DNA of 64,000 bases from Niveispirillum fermenti. GTDB lineage: Bacteria > Pseudomonadota > Alphaproteobacteria > Azospirillales > Azospirillaceae. Shown one piece after another: positions 17,527 to 27,651 of this stretch. A program made the translations under genes and the position numbers. How positions within the stretch are numbered: position 1 is the first letter of the stretch; every line of letters begins with the position of its first letter. The stretch covers positions 124,001 through 188,000 of the forward strand of contig NZ_JBLTXA010000010.1 of assembly GCF_048066175.1 (NCBI RefSeq), read 5' to 3'. Below the pieces are notes generated by a model. That model was given only the letters and a program-made list of their open reading frames with translations. It did not search any database and was not told the origin of the DNA.

Positions 17527-19124
17527 GCGTCGACAAGCACGGCAGTGCAGACCTTTCCATCACGTTCCACGGGGCGGCGGGTGCCGTCACGGGTTCCTGT
17601 TTCCTGGTGCGTCATCAGGGTGGAGCATTGCTGGTCGATTGCGGCATGTTCCAGGGCAGCAAGAGCGTGCAGGAACTGAACTACCGCGATTTTCCCTTCG
17701 ATCCGGCGGATATCTCCGTCCTGTTGCTCACCCACGCCCATATCGACCATAGCGGCCTGATCCCCAAACTGTATCGTCATGGCTTCACCGGCCGCATCAT
17801 CGCCACCAGCGGCACGGCCGACCTGCTGACCTTCATGCTGCCCGACAGCGGGTTCATCCAGGAAACCGAGGTGCGGCGCCTGAACCGCCGCAACCGCCAG
17901 CGCGGCAGCCGGGAGGTGCAGCCGATCTACACGCGGGCGGATGCCGAACAAGTGCTGTCTCGCATCCAGCCTGTGGACCGCGACGTCTGGATCGATGTGG
18001 AGCACGGCGTGCGCGCCCGGTTCTGGGATGCCGGGCATATTCTGGGGTCCAGCTCGATCGAGCTGGAATTGCCCGGTGCCGACGGGCCCGTGCGCCTGCT
18101 GTTTTCCGGTGATATCGGGCCGGGTGACAAGCCCTTTCACCCCGACCCGCATGGCCCGGCGCGGCCTGACTGGCTGGTGGTGGAATCCACCTATGGCGGC
18201 CGTGACCGGCCGATCGTGACGGCGGATGAGCGGCGCGCCATGCTGGGGGCCGAACTGACGGCGGCGCTTGCCCGCGGGGGGCCGGTGCTGATCCCGGCCT
18301 TTGCCGTGGAACGCACCCAGGAACTGCTTTACGATCTGGACCGGCTGTTCGACGAGGGGGCGCTGCGGCCGGTCAGCGTCTTCCTGGACAGTCCGCTGGC
18401 GATCAACGTCACCGGCGTGTTCGACCGCCATCTCCCCGATATCAACGAAAAGGGGACGCCACCGCCCTTTTCCCGCGGCAACCTGCACCTGACGGAGGAT
18501 GTGGAGGCCAGCAAACGGCTGAACCGCATCACGGGCGAGGCCATCATCATCGCCGCCAGCGGCATGTGCGAGGCCGGACGTATCCGACACCACCTGAAGA
18601 ACAACCTGTGGCGCCAGTCGGCCACGGTGCTGCTGGTGGGGTATCAGGCGCCCGCCACGCTGGGGCGCCTGCTGCAGGAAGGCGTTTCCCGTGTGCGCAT
18701 CCATGGGGAGGAGGTGCAGGTCCGGGCCAAGATCCGCACGCTGGATACCTATTCGGGCCATGCCGACCGGTCCGGCCTGCTGCGCTGGACACTGGACCGT
18801 CTGCCCGTGGCGGGCGGCATCTTCGTCGTGCATGGGGAGGAACAGGAGCGGCTGGCCCTGAAAAAAGGGCTGGAGGCGACAGGGATCGACGGCGCCAAGG
18901 TCCATGTGCCGGAGTTGGACAGCACATGGGAACTGACCGGCCGTCGCGCCCGCCGGACCGATCCCACGGCTCCCCGCCGGGCAGCCCCGCCCGCCCGCGA
19001 CTGGCACAATGATTATGCCGCCACCATGCTGGCCCTGTCGGAGAAGGTCCGGGGCGAAAAGGACGACGCGGCGCGGACGGAACTGCTGGCCCGGGTCAAG
19101 GCGGCTTTGGGCATGGCAACATAG
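17523..19124 (+). CDS. MBL-fold beta-CASP RNA-processing exonuclease
   Basis: A 533-residue metallo-beta-lactamase/beta-CASP/RMMBL protein like Ysh1/CPSF-type ribonucleases. The zinc motif HAHIDHSG is at residues 71-78, with DAGHILGSSSIEL and FSGDIGPGDKP after it. The beta-CASP part includes IPAFAVERTQELL and the RMMBL part DTYSGHADRSGLL. The TTG start at 17523 overlaps the phosphorylase stop codon. Coupling of a nuclease to a nucleotide phosphorylase suggests a route from RNA fragments to ribose phosphate and free base; this is inference from the family and the overlap. Confidence 0.92.
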   Translation: MSVDKHGSADLSITFHGAAGAVTGSCFLVRHQGGALLVDCGMFQGSKSVQELNYRDFPFDPADISVLLLTHAHIDHSGLIPKLYRHGFTGRIIATSGTADLLTFMLPDSGFIQETEVRRLNRRNRQRGSREVQPIYTRADAEQVLSRIQPVDRDVWIDVEHGVRARFWDAGHILGSSSIELELPGADGPVRLLFSGDIGPGDKPFHPDPHGPARPDWLVVESTYGGRDRPIVTADERRAMLGAELTAALARGGPVLIPAFAVERTQELLYDLDRLFDEGALRPVSVFLDSPLAINVTGVFDRHLPDINEKGTPPPFSRGNLHLTEDVEASKRLNRITGEAIIIAASGMCEAGRIRHHLKNNLWRQSATVLLVGYQAPATLGRLLQEGVSRVRIHGEEVQVRAKIRTLDTYSGHADRSGLLRWTLDRLPVAGGIFVVHGEEQERLALKKGLEATGIDGAKVHVPELDSTWELTGRRARRTDPTAPRRAAPPARDWHNDYAATMLALSEKVRGEKDDAARTELLARVKAALGMAT

Positions 19125-19202
19125 GTGCATGGCAGGGCTGGCCGCCCGCGCTGTCTGCCGCTATTGATCAGGCGGTTTCACATGACAGCCAGGGGGACGG
19201 GA

Positions 19203-20603
19203 ATGCCTGATTTCGCCGCGCGGGCAGAAGAGGCGCTGGCCCGGATCGCACGCTTCGATCCGCATCTTCGCGCCTTCGCGCTGGTCGAGCCCGAATGGGT
19301 GCGCGAACGGGCGTGGGGCCAGGACCGGGCTCCGCGGATGGGAGGACCGTTGGCGGGTCGGACGCTGGCCGTGAAGGATGTGCTGGACGTGTGGGGCCTG
19401 CCCACCGGCGGGGGATGCCGCACGCCCGTGGTAGGGGACGCGGGGGCGGATGCGGCGGCCGTCGCCGCCCTTTCCGGGGCCGGCATGCTGGTGCTGGGCA
19501 AGGCCAACACCGTCGAACTGGCCTTCGGTACCTGGGGCGTCAACCGGGCCACGGCCACGCCGCGCAATCCGTGGGATGCCGCCACCGTCCGCGTGGCCGG
19601 CGGGTCTTCCAGCGGATCGGCCGTGGCCGTGGCGGCGGGTCTGGCCGATGCCGCGCTGGGCACCGACACGGGCGGGTCCATCCGCATTCCCTCCGCCCTC
19701 AACAATGTCACGGGGCTGAAGCCCACGGGCGGGCGTGTGCCCATGGCGGGGTGTCTGCCGCTCTGCCCGGAACTGGATACGATCGGCCCCATGGCCCGGA
19801 CGGTGGAGCAGGTGGCGCACCTGCTGGCCGTTCTGGCCGACCCGGCCGCCGGCCCGGCCAACCCTTCGCCACGGCTGGCCCGGCAGGCTGTCTTCGATGC
19901 CGCCGCCGCCCTGGCCGCGCCGGTGGCCGGCACCCGGCTGGCTGTGCTGCCCGACCGCTATCTGGATGGTGTCGATGCTGTGGTGGGGGCCGCCTATTTC
20001 GCCGCCCTGGCCCGGCTGGAAGGGCTGGGCGCCCGGCTGGTGGAGGCGGCACCACCTCTCTCACCGCAAGCCTGTGTCGAACCGTCGGGACTGCTGATGG
20101 CCGGCCGCGCCTGGCGGATATGGCGCGATCGTGTTGATCGTTACGAAACCGAAATAGATAAGGGTGTCCTGTCCCGATTGCGCGGGGGTGCTGACATTCC
20201 GGATGCGGAAATATCCAAGATATTGAAGGCCCGTGGTCGGGATCAGCCCGTTTTCCATGCCTGGGCACAGGAGTTCGATGCGCTGCTGACGCCGACCGTG
20301 CCCGTTCCAGCCCCCGGGCTGGCCGATCTGGATGAGGGGAAGCTGCCCTTCAGCCGGTATGTCCGCATGGCCAACTGGCTGGACCTGCCGGCGCTGGCGC
20401 TGCCCTGCGGAGAGACGGCGGAAGGGCTGCCTGTATCGTTGCAGATTCTGTCCACGCCCTGGCGGGAAGCCATGCTGGTCACGCTGGGGCATGGCTATCA
20501 GCGCGTCACGGACTGGGCGGACCGCCGACCCGACCTGCCGGCGCTGGCTGCCGCGACGGCAGAAGGTGTCAGGGCGGGGACAGCACCAGGGGCCCCAGCC
20601 TGA
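19203..20603 (+). CDS. Amidase signature-family hydrolase
   Basis: A 466-residue amidase signature enzyme with a Ser-cisSer-Lys triad. LAVKDVLDVWGLPTGGG carries the Lys, VAGGSSSGSAVAVAAG the cis-Ser, and TDTGGSIRIPSALNNVTGLK the nucleophile Ser. The C-terminal ALLTPTVPVPAPG is also typical. The ATG at 19203 has AGGGGGACGGG before it and is preferred over 19125 and 19182. It lies 78 bp after the nuclease gene on the same strand and may share its transcript. It overlaps the end of the usher gene by 35 bp tail to tail. The substrate is unknown. Confidence 0.9.
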   Translation: MPDFAARAEEALARIARFDPHLRAFALVEPEWVRERAWGQDRAPRMGGPLAGRTLAVKDVLDVWGLPTGGGCRTPVVGDAGADAAAVAALSGAGMLVLGKANTVELAFGTWGVNRATATPRNPWDAATVRVAGGSSSGSAVAVAAGLADAALGTDTGGSIRIPSALNNVTGLKPTGGRVPMAGCLPLCPELDTIGPMARTVEQVAHLLAVLADPAAGPANPSPRLARQAVFDAAAALAAPVAGTRLAVLPDRYLDGVDAVVGAAYFAALARLEGLGARLVEAAPPLSPQACVEPSGLLMAGRAWRIWRDRVDRYETEIDKGVLSRLRGGADIPDAEISKILKARGRDQPVFHAWAQEFDALLTPTVPVPAPGLADLDEGKLPFSRYVRMANWLDLPALALPCGETAEGLPVSLQILSTPWREAMLVTLGHGYQRVTDWADRRPDLPALAAATAEGVRAGTAPGAPA

Positions 20604-23148
20604 TCTCTCCCTCTGCATCGGCAGCGACATGGATGGGGGTGGGCGGGCTGTCGCTCCCGTGGATGGACAACAGCCAGTCGCCGGGTCGCACGCTGTCGAT
20701 GCGGAACAGGCCGCTGCGGTTGGTGAAGAAGGCGATTTCCCGTGCGCCATCAATGCCCTGCGGTATCAGCACCCCCGACAGCAGGGCGGCCGGCATACCG
20801 TCCGGACCGGTCAGCGTGCCGGTCAGGCTGACGACGGCGTTGGTGCCGATGGGCACGACCGTTCCCGAGCGATACCCCGGCTGGACGGCGGGCCGATCCT
20901 CGCCCAGGTCATAGTTGGCCGGCGCGTCCGGCACATCCAGCAGGATGGGCCGTACCAGATAGGCCGTGATGTTGGGCACGATGGGGCCACCCAGCCAGTC
21001 CGTTTCCGCTGCATAGCGGTCGTCTATGGGATCGACCCCGATATCCATGCCGGCCAGGCGGGGATGGGGGGCGATGATGGCGAAGCTGTTGGTGACGGGC
21101 CGTGTCACGCCATAATACCCGTCTGCGAAAACCAGGGCTGTGGCGGCCGTCAACTGGGTGCGGTTTTCCAGCCCCTTGATATCGTTCAGGCCACGCCGGA
21201 CAAGGTCGTGTCTGGCCTGCGCCTCGAATCGCTGGTGGGTGTAGCTGACATTGCCCTGTACCCGGTCGCCGACCGAACCCGGTCCGTTCAGCAATTCCAT
21301 CCCGCCCGACAGGGCGTCCACCGTGTAAAGCGACTGGAAACGCCAGTCCAGCCGCTGCTGCCGGCTGATCGTATCCAGGTTGAGGCCGGCACTCTGCCGC
21401 CCCTTGTCGAAGGTGAAACGGGTGGTCAGGTACAGCCCCGTTTCCTTGCCTCCGAAACTGTCGCGCCCGTGGCTGAAGGTCAGATCGACAGTGCCCGTAT
21501 CGAACAGGCGCCGGCGCAGGGACAGGTCGACATTATAGCTGTCTTCCTGATTGTCTGTCCGCGTCTGACGGTAACGGCCCCCCAGCGATGCCGTCAGGTC
21601 CTCGAACAGGGCCTGACTGATCCGCATGGAGGCATCCAGCCTGGTATCGTTGACGAAGGTGGAACCGAAACTGCGATAATTCGCATCGTACCAGCTTACC
21701 TGCGCCGTGATGGATTGATGGTCCAGGATAGAGGTGCCGTTAGTATAGGATCGGTATCGTAACGTTCCACCATATCCTTGCTTTCTGGCTGCTGCCGTTT
21801 CATCGGGCTCCCAATCGCGGCGGCGCAGGTAGGCGGCGGGTTCCAGCCCGAACGTGCCAAGGCCCGTGGCCAGCAGCGCTTCCGCCGTCAGGGCCGCTTC
21901 GGTCCGGTCCACCTGTGCGCCCAAGGCCATGGTCAGGTTGTCGGTCACACCGATGCGGTGATAGCCCGTGAAGACGGGGTCGCTTTCGGCATAGCGGTAG
22001 CGGTCGTCCACAACCTGCGACGGCACCCCCAGACTGTAGCCGAACTCCTGCACACCCGCGGCCAGCAACTGGCTGTCGAAGAAGAAGGGAAAGTCGATCG
22101 TCTGCTCACGGCCGAACGCATCGGTGATGCGGATCTGCACATCATTCGTGCCGGATGCCCCGGGAAAATTGTTGAGATTGTAGGGCCCGGCTTCCAGCCG
22201 GAAGGAACGGGTGGGCCGGCCATTGACGATGACCTCCACGATGGATGGGTTTTCCAGGATGAATTCACGGGCACCGCCCGGCTGCACGAGGTCGTAGGGA
22301 CGGATGGAGAAATTGCGGGCGACCGACAGGCCGGCCATGGCACGGCCCACCTGATTGCCCGTGACGGGCACCGACAGGTCGCCTAGCTGGGCCCGGATGC
22401 CGCTCTGCGTGAAATCACGCACCAGCCGCACGGGTCCGCGCGACAGGGTGTGCATGGCGTTCTCGCGGTAATAGACCTCTGCCTCCACCACCCAGCCCTT
22501 CCAGTTGACGGCTGGTTCCATCACGACCGACAGCGGCCCCCACCCGCTGTCGCCAAGGCCGGAAGGGGTCGAGAGATAGTCGAGCGCGGCGCGCATGTTT
22601 ATCTGCGCCGATAAATCCGCCTGCGGAATGACGGTGTAGGCCCGCGCCGCCGCGCCGCGTTCCAGCACGGACAGGTCGCGCTGCTTGCGCGCCGCGGCGG
22701 GAATGGTGACCCTCACCACCTGCTCCCCGCCATCATAGGCAAGCTGGATGCCGGCGCGTGCCATGCGGGTGGGGTAGGCATGCCCGTCCGGTCCGGCCTG
22801 GGCCAGCAGATCGGCGATGGGGGCGTCCTGGGCCAGCGGGCGCAGCAATTCCGCCAGCCGGGTCAGGTCCACCAGGGTTTCCGCCGGGTCCAGCGCCACG
22901 ATGGCCGGCACCTGTCCCACCTCGAACCCGTCGAAGAATACGGGCAGGTCGGTCTTCTGGGTACGGGGGGCCGGTTTGCGCTGCCCGAACGCCCGCTGGA
23001 ACAGCTCTGCCGCTGTCGGCTGCTGCGCGGCCGGTGCCGGTTCCGCACCATGGGCGGCCAGCACCGGCCCGCAGGCCGCCAAGGCCAGCAGAGGCAGGAT
23101 ACGGGCCGCCGGACGACGGCCCCCAGACGGAGGCTTTCCGGTGCGCAT
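20569..23148 (-). CDS. Fimbrial outer membrane usher protein
   Basis: An 859-residue usher that would form the outer-membrane pore for pilus subunits. It has a signal peptide (to about residue 35), an N-terminal domain, the usher barrel/plug region (FILENPSIVEVIVNGRPTRSF, AGPYNLNNFPGASGTNDVQI, ITDAFGREQTIDFPFFF), and C-terminal Ig-like domains (SGVLIPQGIDGAREIAFFTN). It starts 6 bp after the chaperone gene. The overall look is of the archaic or alphaproteobacterial usher type. No pilin gene is visible on either side. Confidence 0.93.
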   Translation of the reverse strand: MRTGKPPSGGRRPAARILPLLALAACGPVLAAHGAEPAPAAQQPTAAELFQRAFGQRKPAPRTQKTDLPVFFDGFEVGQVPAIVALDPAETLVDLTRLAELLRPLAQDAPIADLLAQAGPDGHAYPTRMARAGIQLAYDGGEQVVRVTIPAAARKQRDLSVLERGAAARAYTVIPQADLSAQINMRAALDYLSTPSGLGDSGWGPLSVVMEPAVNWKGWVVEAEVYYRENAMHTLSRGPVRLVRDFTQSGIRAQLGDLSVPVTGNQVGRAMAGLSVARNFSIRPYDLVQPGGAREFILENPSIVEVIVNGRPTRSFRLEAGPYNLNNFPGASGTNDVQIRITDAFGREQTIDFPFFFDSQLLAAGVQEFGYSLGVPSQVVDDRYRYAESDPVFTGYHRIGVTDNLTMALGAQVDRTEAALTAEALLATGLGTFGLEPAAYLRRRDWEPDETAAARKQGYGGTLRYRSYTNGTSILDHQSITAQVSWYDANYRSFGSTFVNDTRLDASMRISQALFEDLTASLGGRYRQTRTDNQEDSYNVDLSLRRRLFDTGTVDLTFSHGRDSFGGKETGLYLTTRFTFDKGRQSAGLNLDTISRQQRLDWRFQSLYTVDALSGGMELLNGPGSVGDRVQGNVSYTHQRFEAQARHDLVRRGLNDIKGLENRTQLTAATALVFADGYYGVTRPVTNSFAIIAPHPRLAGMDIGVDPIDDRYAAETDWLGGPIVPNITAYLVRPILLDVPDAPANYDLGEDRPAVQPGYRSGTVVPIGTNAVVSLTGTLTGPDGMPAALLSGVLIPQGIDGAREIAFFTNRSGLFRIDSVRPGDWLLSIHGSDSPPTPIHVAADAEGEIRLGPLVLSPP

Positions 23149-23154
23149 AACGGG

Positions 23155-23886
23155 TCAGGGCAGGGACAGCCGGCCCTTCAGCGGCCCGACCGGCAATCCC
23201 TCGGGCCAGGGCAGCAGGAAGTCCCGCGTGACGCCCGGCAGGATGTTCTCTCCGGCCAGCCCGCCCAGCCGCTCGGCGGGGATGGAGACGGACCGCCCGC
23301 CGGCCTCCATCGTCAGGGTCGGATCCTTCAGGATCCTGTGTGCCGTGCCGTCATTGCGGACCCGAACCAGCATGACGACGCCGTCCGACAACTGGTGGGG
23401 GCCGGCTTCCACGACATTGATGGCAGGTCGCGCATCGGGCGGCACCACATAAAGGGACGCCTTGTATTGCACCAGCAGCCGCACCTGGCCGCCCTGGGAC
23501 GGTGGCCGGCCGATATCGACGTCCAACTGTTCGGCCACCAGCCGGAATGCCAGTTCATGGGATGGATTGGCATCACCCGTCCATTGCACGCGCACCGACT
23601 GGTTCTGGTTGGGTTCCAGCACGAGTTGTTCGGGGAAGATGATCCAATCCTCCGACCGTTCGGCCGGCAGGTCCTCCCCGTCGGCCCCCTGGCTGCGCGG
23701 GGTGATGTGGATCTCCACGGCGATGGGGTTGGGGGTATCGTTCTCGATCCGGAATATCTGCGTGGCACCGCGGCCCGACGGCGCGAATTCCATTTCGATG
23801 GGGATCAGGCGGAAGGCGGCGGCAGGCATGGCCGTGGCCAGCAGCAGGCCCGCTGCCAACAGCGTCGCTTGGATATATCTGGTCAT
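23155..23886 (-). CDS. Periplasmic pilus assembly chaperone
   Basis: A 243-residue PapD-like chaperone. A signal peptide ends at AMPAAAF. The first Ig-like domain holds RIENDTPNPIAVEIHI and LVLEPNQNQSVRVQWTG, and the strand LVQYKASLYVVPPDARP matches the conserved G1/subunit-binding region. It forms a two-gene operon with the usher (6-bp gap). The first gene of the transcript seems to be this one, since the 379-bp upstream region has no pilin-like ORF. Confidence 0.9.
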   Translation of the reverse strand: MTRYIQATLLAAGLLLATAMPAAAFRLIPIEMEFAPSGRGATQIFRIENDTPNPIAVEIHITPRSQGADGEDLPAERSEDWIIFPEQLVLEPNQNQSVRVQWTGDANPSHELAFRLVAEQLDVDIGRPPSQGGQVRLLVQYKASLYVVPPDARPAINVVEAGPHQLSDGVVMLVRVRNDGTAHRILKDPTLTMEAGGRSVSIPAERLGGLAGENILPGVTRDFLLPWPEGLPVGPLKGRLSLP

Positions 23887-24265
23887 GGCTCGGCCCCGGA
23901 TCGTTGGATTGTGCGGAAGGAATACATCTTCTGCTCAGGCCTTTGAATCACAAGACTTGGTTGATTGCCACAATTCAAACAAGGCAGCCTGTCACGGTCG
24001 CGCGCTTGTGATGAGGATCATGTCTTGCCAGGGTGCTTGTGTGGTAACCAGCGTGCAATCGGATAGGTCACGCCGTGTCACGGGCTGAAAATTGGGGAAA
24101 ATTCATGTTAATGGGTTCATGGCCGGAAAAACAAATTGGCCCCGAAAGCAATAGTCACGGAATCTTTTTGGTTGCCTATGCTGGTGATTGCGGAATCAGT
24201 GACGTTGTTGCAGGATGGGCAGCCAAATCAATCTAGCGTTTATGCACTTGCGCTGACTTGCGGAA
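23887..24265. promoter_or_regulatory. Divergent promoter region, chaperone and histidine kinase
   Basis: 379 bp without a gene, AT-richer than its neighbours at about 24090-24190. No operator, terminator or small ORF convinced me. Promoters for the divergent chaperone and histidine kinase genes should lie here. Confidence 0.5.
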
Positions 24266-26185
24266 ATGACTCTCGATCACGCCTTGATGATGGTTAATGC
24301 GGCGCCCCTTTTGGGGGCGAGCGCCTTGCTGGCTGTCATCTGGCTGCATGGCCGGCAGGAACGCTATGCACTGTTCTGGTGCGCCGGCTTTGCCGTGGCC
24401 CTGCTGCTCATGCCGCTGATGGGCCCGTCCCCGCCGCCGCATACGCTGGTCACCGGCTTCCTGGCCACAATGGCCAGCACATTGTACAATCTTGCCTTCT
24501 ATCTGCTGGCGCATGGCGCGGCGCTTTACGCGGGGCAGCGTTTTGCCTGGCGGCGCTGGTTTTCGATGGGGGCCATGGTGGCGGTCGTCACGGCAGTGAC
24601 GCTGGCGCGCGGCGACGCAGTGCTGCGCGAACTGGTGAATGGCAGTTTCGTGCTGGCGGCCTGTGGGGCCGGGGTCCTGTCCATCTGGCGGGTGCGGCCG
24701 CGGCGAATGGCGGAATGGACGATGATTGCCGCCTTCCTGGGGGCGGCGCTGATGATGGCCTTCTTCCTGGCCGATGTCGTCATCACGCGCCCGGCCGATA
24801 CATATGCATTGGAAAATCTGGGCAATCAGGTCGCCTGGCTGGCCCAACCCGTTCTGGTCGTCACCTTCGCCACAGGCGCTGTCGCGGCCGCTTTGTCACG
24901 GCTGGTGCGGCAGTTGGCGGCCGAGCGGGGGGCAGCAGAGGCTGTGGCCGAGCAGGCGCGGGCCGCCGATCGGGCCAAGTCGGAATTCCTGGCTACCATC
25001 AGCCACGAGATCCGCACGCCCATCAACGCCATCCAGGGCTGTCTGCAGATCCTGGAAACGCATAATCTGAACGCGGCGCAGATTCGCCTGCTGGAGGTGA
25101 TGGGCGGGTCCAGTGCCACGCTGCTGTCCTTGATCGATGATGTGCTGGACATGGCGAAGCTGGAGGCCGGGCGGCTGGAGATGGTGTCTGGCCCCGTGGA
25201 TCTGGGCCTGCTGCTGGGCGACCTGATGGCCAGTGTCGGGCCGCGCGCGGAACGCAAGGGCCTGGTATTGAGCCTGCGCACGGGCGATGGCGTGCCGTCT
25301 GGTGTCGTCACCGACGGCAAGCGTCTGCGCCAGATATTGCTTTGTCTGCTGGACAATGCCGTGAAATTCACCGAGCGGGGGCAGGTGACGCTGTCCGTGG
25401 ACCGGGTTGCGTCCCCGCCCAGGGGCCACGCCAGCGCATCCAAGGGAAAGGGGGACGCGCATTGGGTGCGCTTCCAGGTGACGGACACCGGCATCGGCAT
25501 TCCGGCCGACAAGCTGGAGCAGATATTCAACGTCTTCAACCAGGCCGACAATTCCATCAGCCGGCGATTTGGCGGGACGGGCCTGGGGCTGGCCATCGCC
25601 CGATCGCTGACCGACATGCTGGGCGGTGTCCTGACCGTGGATAGCGGCCCCGAACAGGGCAGCGAGTTCAGCCTGTGCCTGCCGCTGGTGGCCCTGACCG
25701 TGCAGCAGCCCGATACGCCGCCCCGGATGATGGAGCCTGCGGCGATGACTTCCACCATGGTGCCGGTTGCGGATTTGTACGGTGCCGGGCTGGGAGAGCG
25801 GCCCGTCATCCTGCTGGTGGAAGATGATGAGATGAACCGTCTGGTGACGACGGAATTGCTGGTGCGGTACGGGGCGGAGGTGATGCAGGCCGCCAATGGG
25901 GCGGAGGCACTGTCCATCGTGCGCCGTCGCCCCGTGGACGCCGTGGTCATGGACCTGTCCATGCCGGAGATGGATGGGCTGGAGACGGCCCGCCGTCTGC
26001 GCAGCCTGCCGGGCTCGGGCGGTCGCGTGCCCATCGTGGCCCTTTCCGCCAATCTGACGGCCGATATCAGGCAGCAATGCCGCGATGCCGGTATCCAGGC
26101 CTTTCTGCCCAAGCCCTTCCGGCTGGAGGATGTGGGCGCCGCCCTGTCCAGTGTGCTGTCCCGGATGTCCAAGCCGGCGGCATAG
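24266..26185 (+). CDS. Hybrid sensor histidine kinase with receiver domain
   Basis: A 639-residue hybrid kinase. Residues 1-210 form about six to seven membrane helices. A short coiled coil leads to a HisKA domain (EFLATISHEIRTPINAI, His247), then a HATPase domain with N box DNAVKFT, G1 TDTGIGIP and G2 GTGLGLAI. A C-terminal receiver (from about 512) has acidic residues in VEDDEMN, the phospho-Asp at about 562 in VMDLSMPEMDG, and the conserved Lys in FLPKPF. No Hpt domain or partner regulator is adjacent, so a separate phosphotransfer protein is expected. The signal is unknown. Confidence 0.94.
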   Translation: MTLDHALMMVNAAPLLGASALLAVIWLHGRQERYALFWCAGFAVALLLMPLMGPSPPPHTLVTGFLATMASTLYNLAFYLLAHGAALYAGQRFAWRRWFSMGAMVAVVTAVTLARGDAVLRELVNGSFVLAACGAGVLSIWRVRPRRMAEWTMIAAFLGAALMMAFFLADVVITRPADTYALENLGNQVAWLAQPVLVVTFATGAVAAALSRLVRQLAAERGAAEAVAEQARAADRAKSEFLATISHEIRTPINAIQGCLQILETHNLNAAQIRLLEVMGGSSATLLSLIDDVLDMAKLEAGRLEMVSGPVDLGLLLGDLMASVGPRAERKGLVLSLRTGDGVPSGVVTDGKRLRQILLCLLDNAVKFTERGQVTLSVDRVASPPRGHASASKGKGDAHWVRFQVTDTGIGIPADKLEQIFNVFNQADNSISRRFGGTGLGLAIARSLTDMLGGVLTVDSGPEQGSEFSLCLPLVALTVQQPDTPPRMMEPAAMTSTMVPVADLYGAGLGERPVILLVEDDEMNRLVTTELLVRYGAEVMQAANGAEALSIVRRRPVDAVVMDLSMPEMDGLETARRLRSLPGSGGRVPIVALSANLTADIRQQCRDAGIQAFLPKPFRLEDVGAALSSVLSRMSKPAA

Positions 26186-26350
26186 GCCGCTGTCCCGCTC
26201 TGCGTTCTGCAATCCTACCCCGCCTTCTGCCCGCGCCACCCTTATCTCAGCCCGGGCTACCCTGATCGGTCCTGTCCGGTTCCGCATGCCGGCCGTAGCC
26301 TTTGCGGGGTGTGGCCCCGCCCGGCGGGGCGGATGCGGAAAGCGGAGACG

Positions 26351-27493
26351 ATGTCGCCAACCCAGCGCGTATTGAGCCTTGCCGTCGTGAACAGCGTCGG
26401 CTTCTCCGCCACCACGGCAATGGCCCTGTGGATCACCTCGGTGCAAGGGCTGCTGCCGGTGGAGCCATGGTGGGGCAGTGTGGTCGGCGCCTGCCAGCTT
26501 GGGGCGGCTGCCATGTCGAACCTGGTCGCCCCCTACCTGTTCCGCCGTGTCTCATGCGAGGAACTGGCCAGGGCCGCCGCCCTGTTCGCGGCGATCTGCG
26601 CGGGTTTCATGGCGGCGGGCCATGCCCCCTGGCTGTTTGCCGCCGGTGCCATCGGGCTTGGTGTCGGGCATGGTCTGATGCTGAACGCCGCCAATGCGTT
26701 GCTGGCACGTTCCCATGCCGTCCAGGGCAATTACGCCACGGCCCAGATTTGTGAGGTGGCCTTTGCCGCCAGCTTCTACTTCGCGGCGGGGACCATCATC
26801 GACCTGTTCGGCCTGCGGGCCATCTTCCTGATCCTGTCGGTCCTGGCTTTGCTGGCGGCCCTTCTTATGCACCGGCTGTCCCTGTCCGGACGCAGCCCCC
26901 GCGATGCGCCGGGGGCGCCGACAGATGGTGCGATCGGCTGGCGTGGTCCGGCGACGGCCCTGGCCTTCATTCTGTTCTTCGTCGGGCAGGCATCCTTCTA
27001 TCAGCATCAGGTGGCGATCGGCAGCCGGCTGGGCATCGATCCGCCGGCCATGAGCCGACTGATGGCGCTTGCCACCATGGGCGGCATGATGGGCGCGGTG
27101 GCCGCCAAGATGGCGGGGCTGCGTTTCGGGCTTGTCCGTCCGTTGATGGTGATCCCGCTTGCCCTGGCCCTGGTGCTGATCATGGCGGTCCGCACGCAGG
27201 ACGGTTTGATCTTCGCCATCTGCGCCGTAATGATCCAGTCCCTGACGATCGCCATCATCCCCTATGTCTTCACGATCCTGGCCACCCTGGACCCGACGGG
27301 CCGTCTGCCGTCCCGCGGGCCGGCGCTTCTGCTGCTCGGCGTTGCCGGGGGGCCGCTGCTGGCGGAGGTTTGCCTGCGGAAGGGGGGCTATGGGCTGGTG
27401 GGCGTGGCGGGGGCCGCCATTGTCCTGGTATCCGGCCTTCTGTTCATGATGACGGGGCGGGGCATCCGCGGCGGCGTGCCCCGGGCCGCCTGA
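26351..27493 (+). CDS. MFS-type transporter
   Basis: A 380-residue inner-membrane protein with about 12 predicted helices and MFS-like organisation. The two halves are separated by a polar loop around residues 190-215 (LSGRSPRDAPGAPTDG). The ATG at 26351 is preceded by GCGGAGACG. Segments such as LGVGHGLMLNAANALLARS and LMALATMGGMMGAVAAKMAG resemble MFS helix 4 and 8 regions. No substrate hints are present. A GC hairpin lies just upstream (about 26312-26328). Confidence 0.8.
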   Translation: MSPTQRVLSLAVVNSVGFSATTAMALWITSVQGLLPVEPWWGSVVGACQLGAAAMSNLVAPYLFRRVSCEELARAAALFAAICAGFMAAGHAPWLFAAGAIGLGVGHGLMLNAANALLARSHAVQGNYATAQICEVAFAASFYFAAGTIIDLFGLRAIFLILSVLALLAALLMHRLSLSGRSPRDAPGAPTDGAIGWRGPATALAFILFFVGQASFYQHQVAIGSRLGIDPPAMSRLMALATMGGMMGAVAAKMAGLRFGLVRPLMVIPLALALVLIMAVRTQDGLIFAICAVMIQSLTIAIIPYVFTILATLDPTGRLPSRGPALLLLGVAGGPLLAEVCLRKGGYGLVGVAGAAIVLVSGLLFMMTGRGIRGGVPRAA

Positions 27494-27651
27494 TCCGGTT
27501 GCGGCGCGCTTCTGACACCCCCCTTTTCTGTTCCCGCGCTGGGACGCTGACAGATGTCGATCTTCATGATATTGGCTGCAACGGGGACATATCCGGGGCC
27601 TGTCACGGGGCATCGGTTGAAGCATTGATCTGAACGGGGTGGGTCAGTCAA

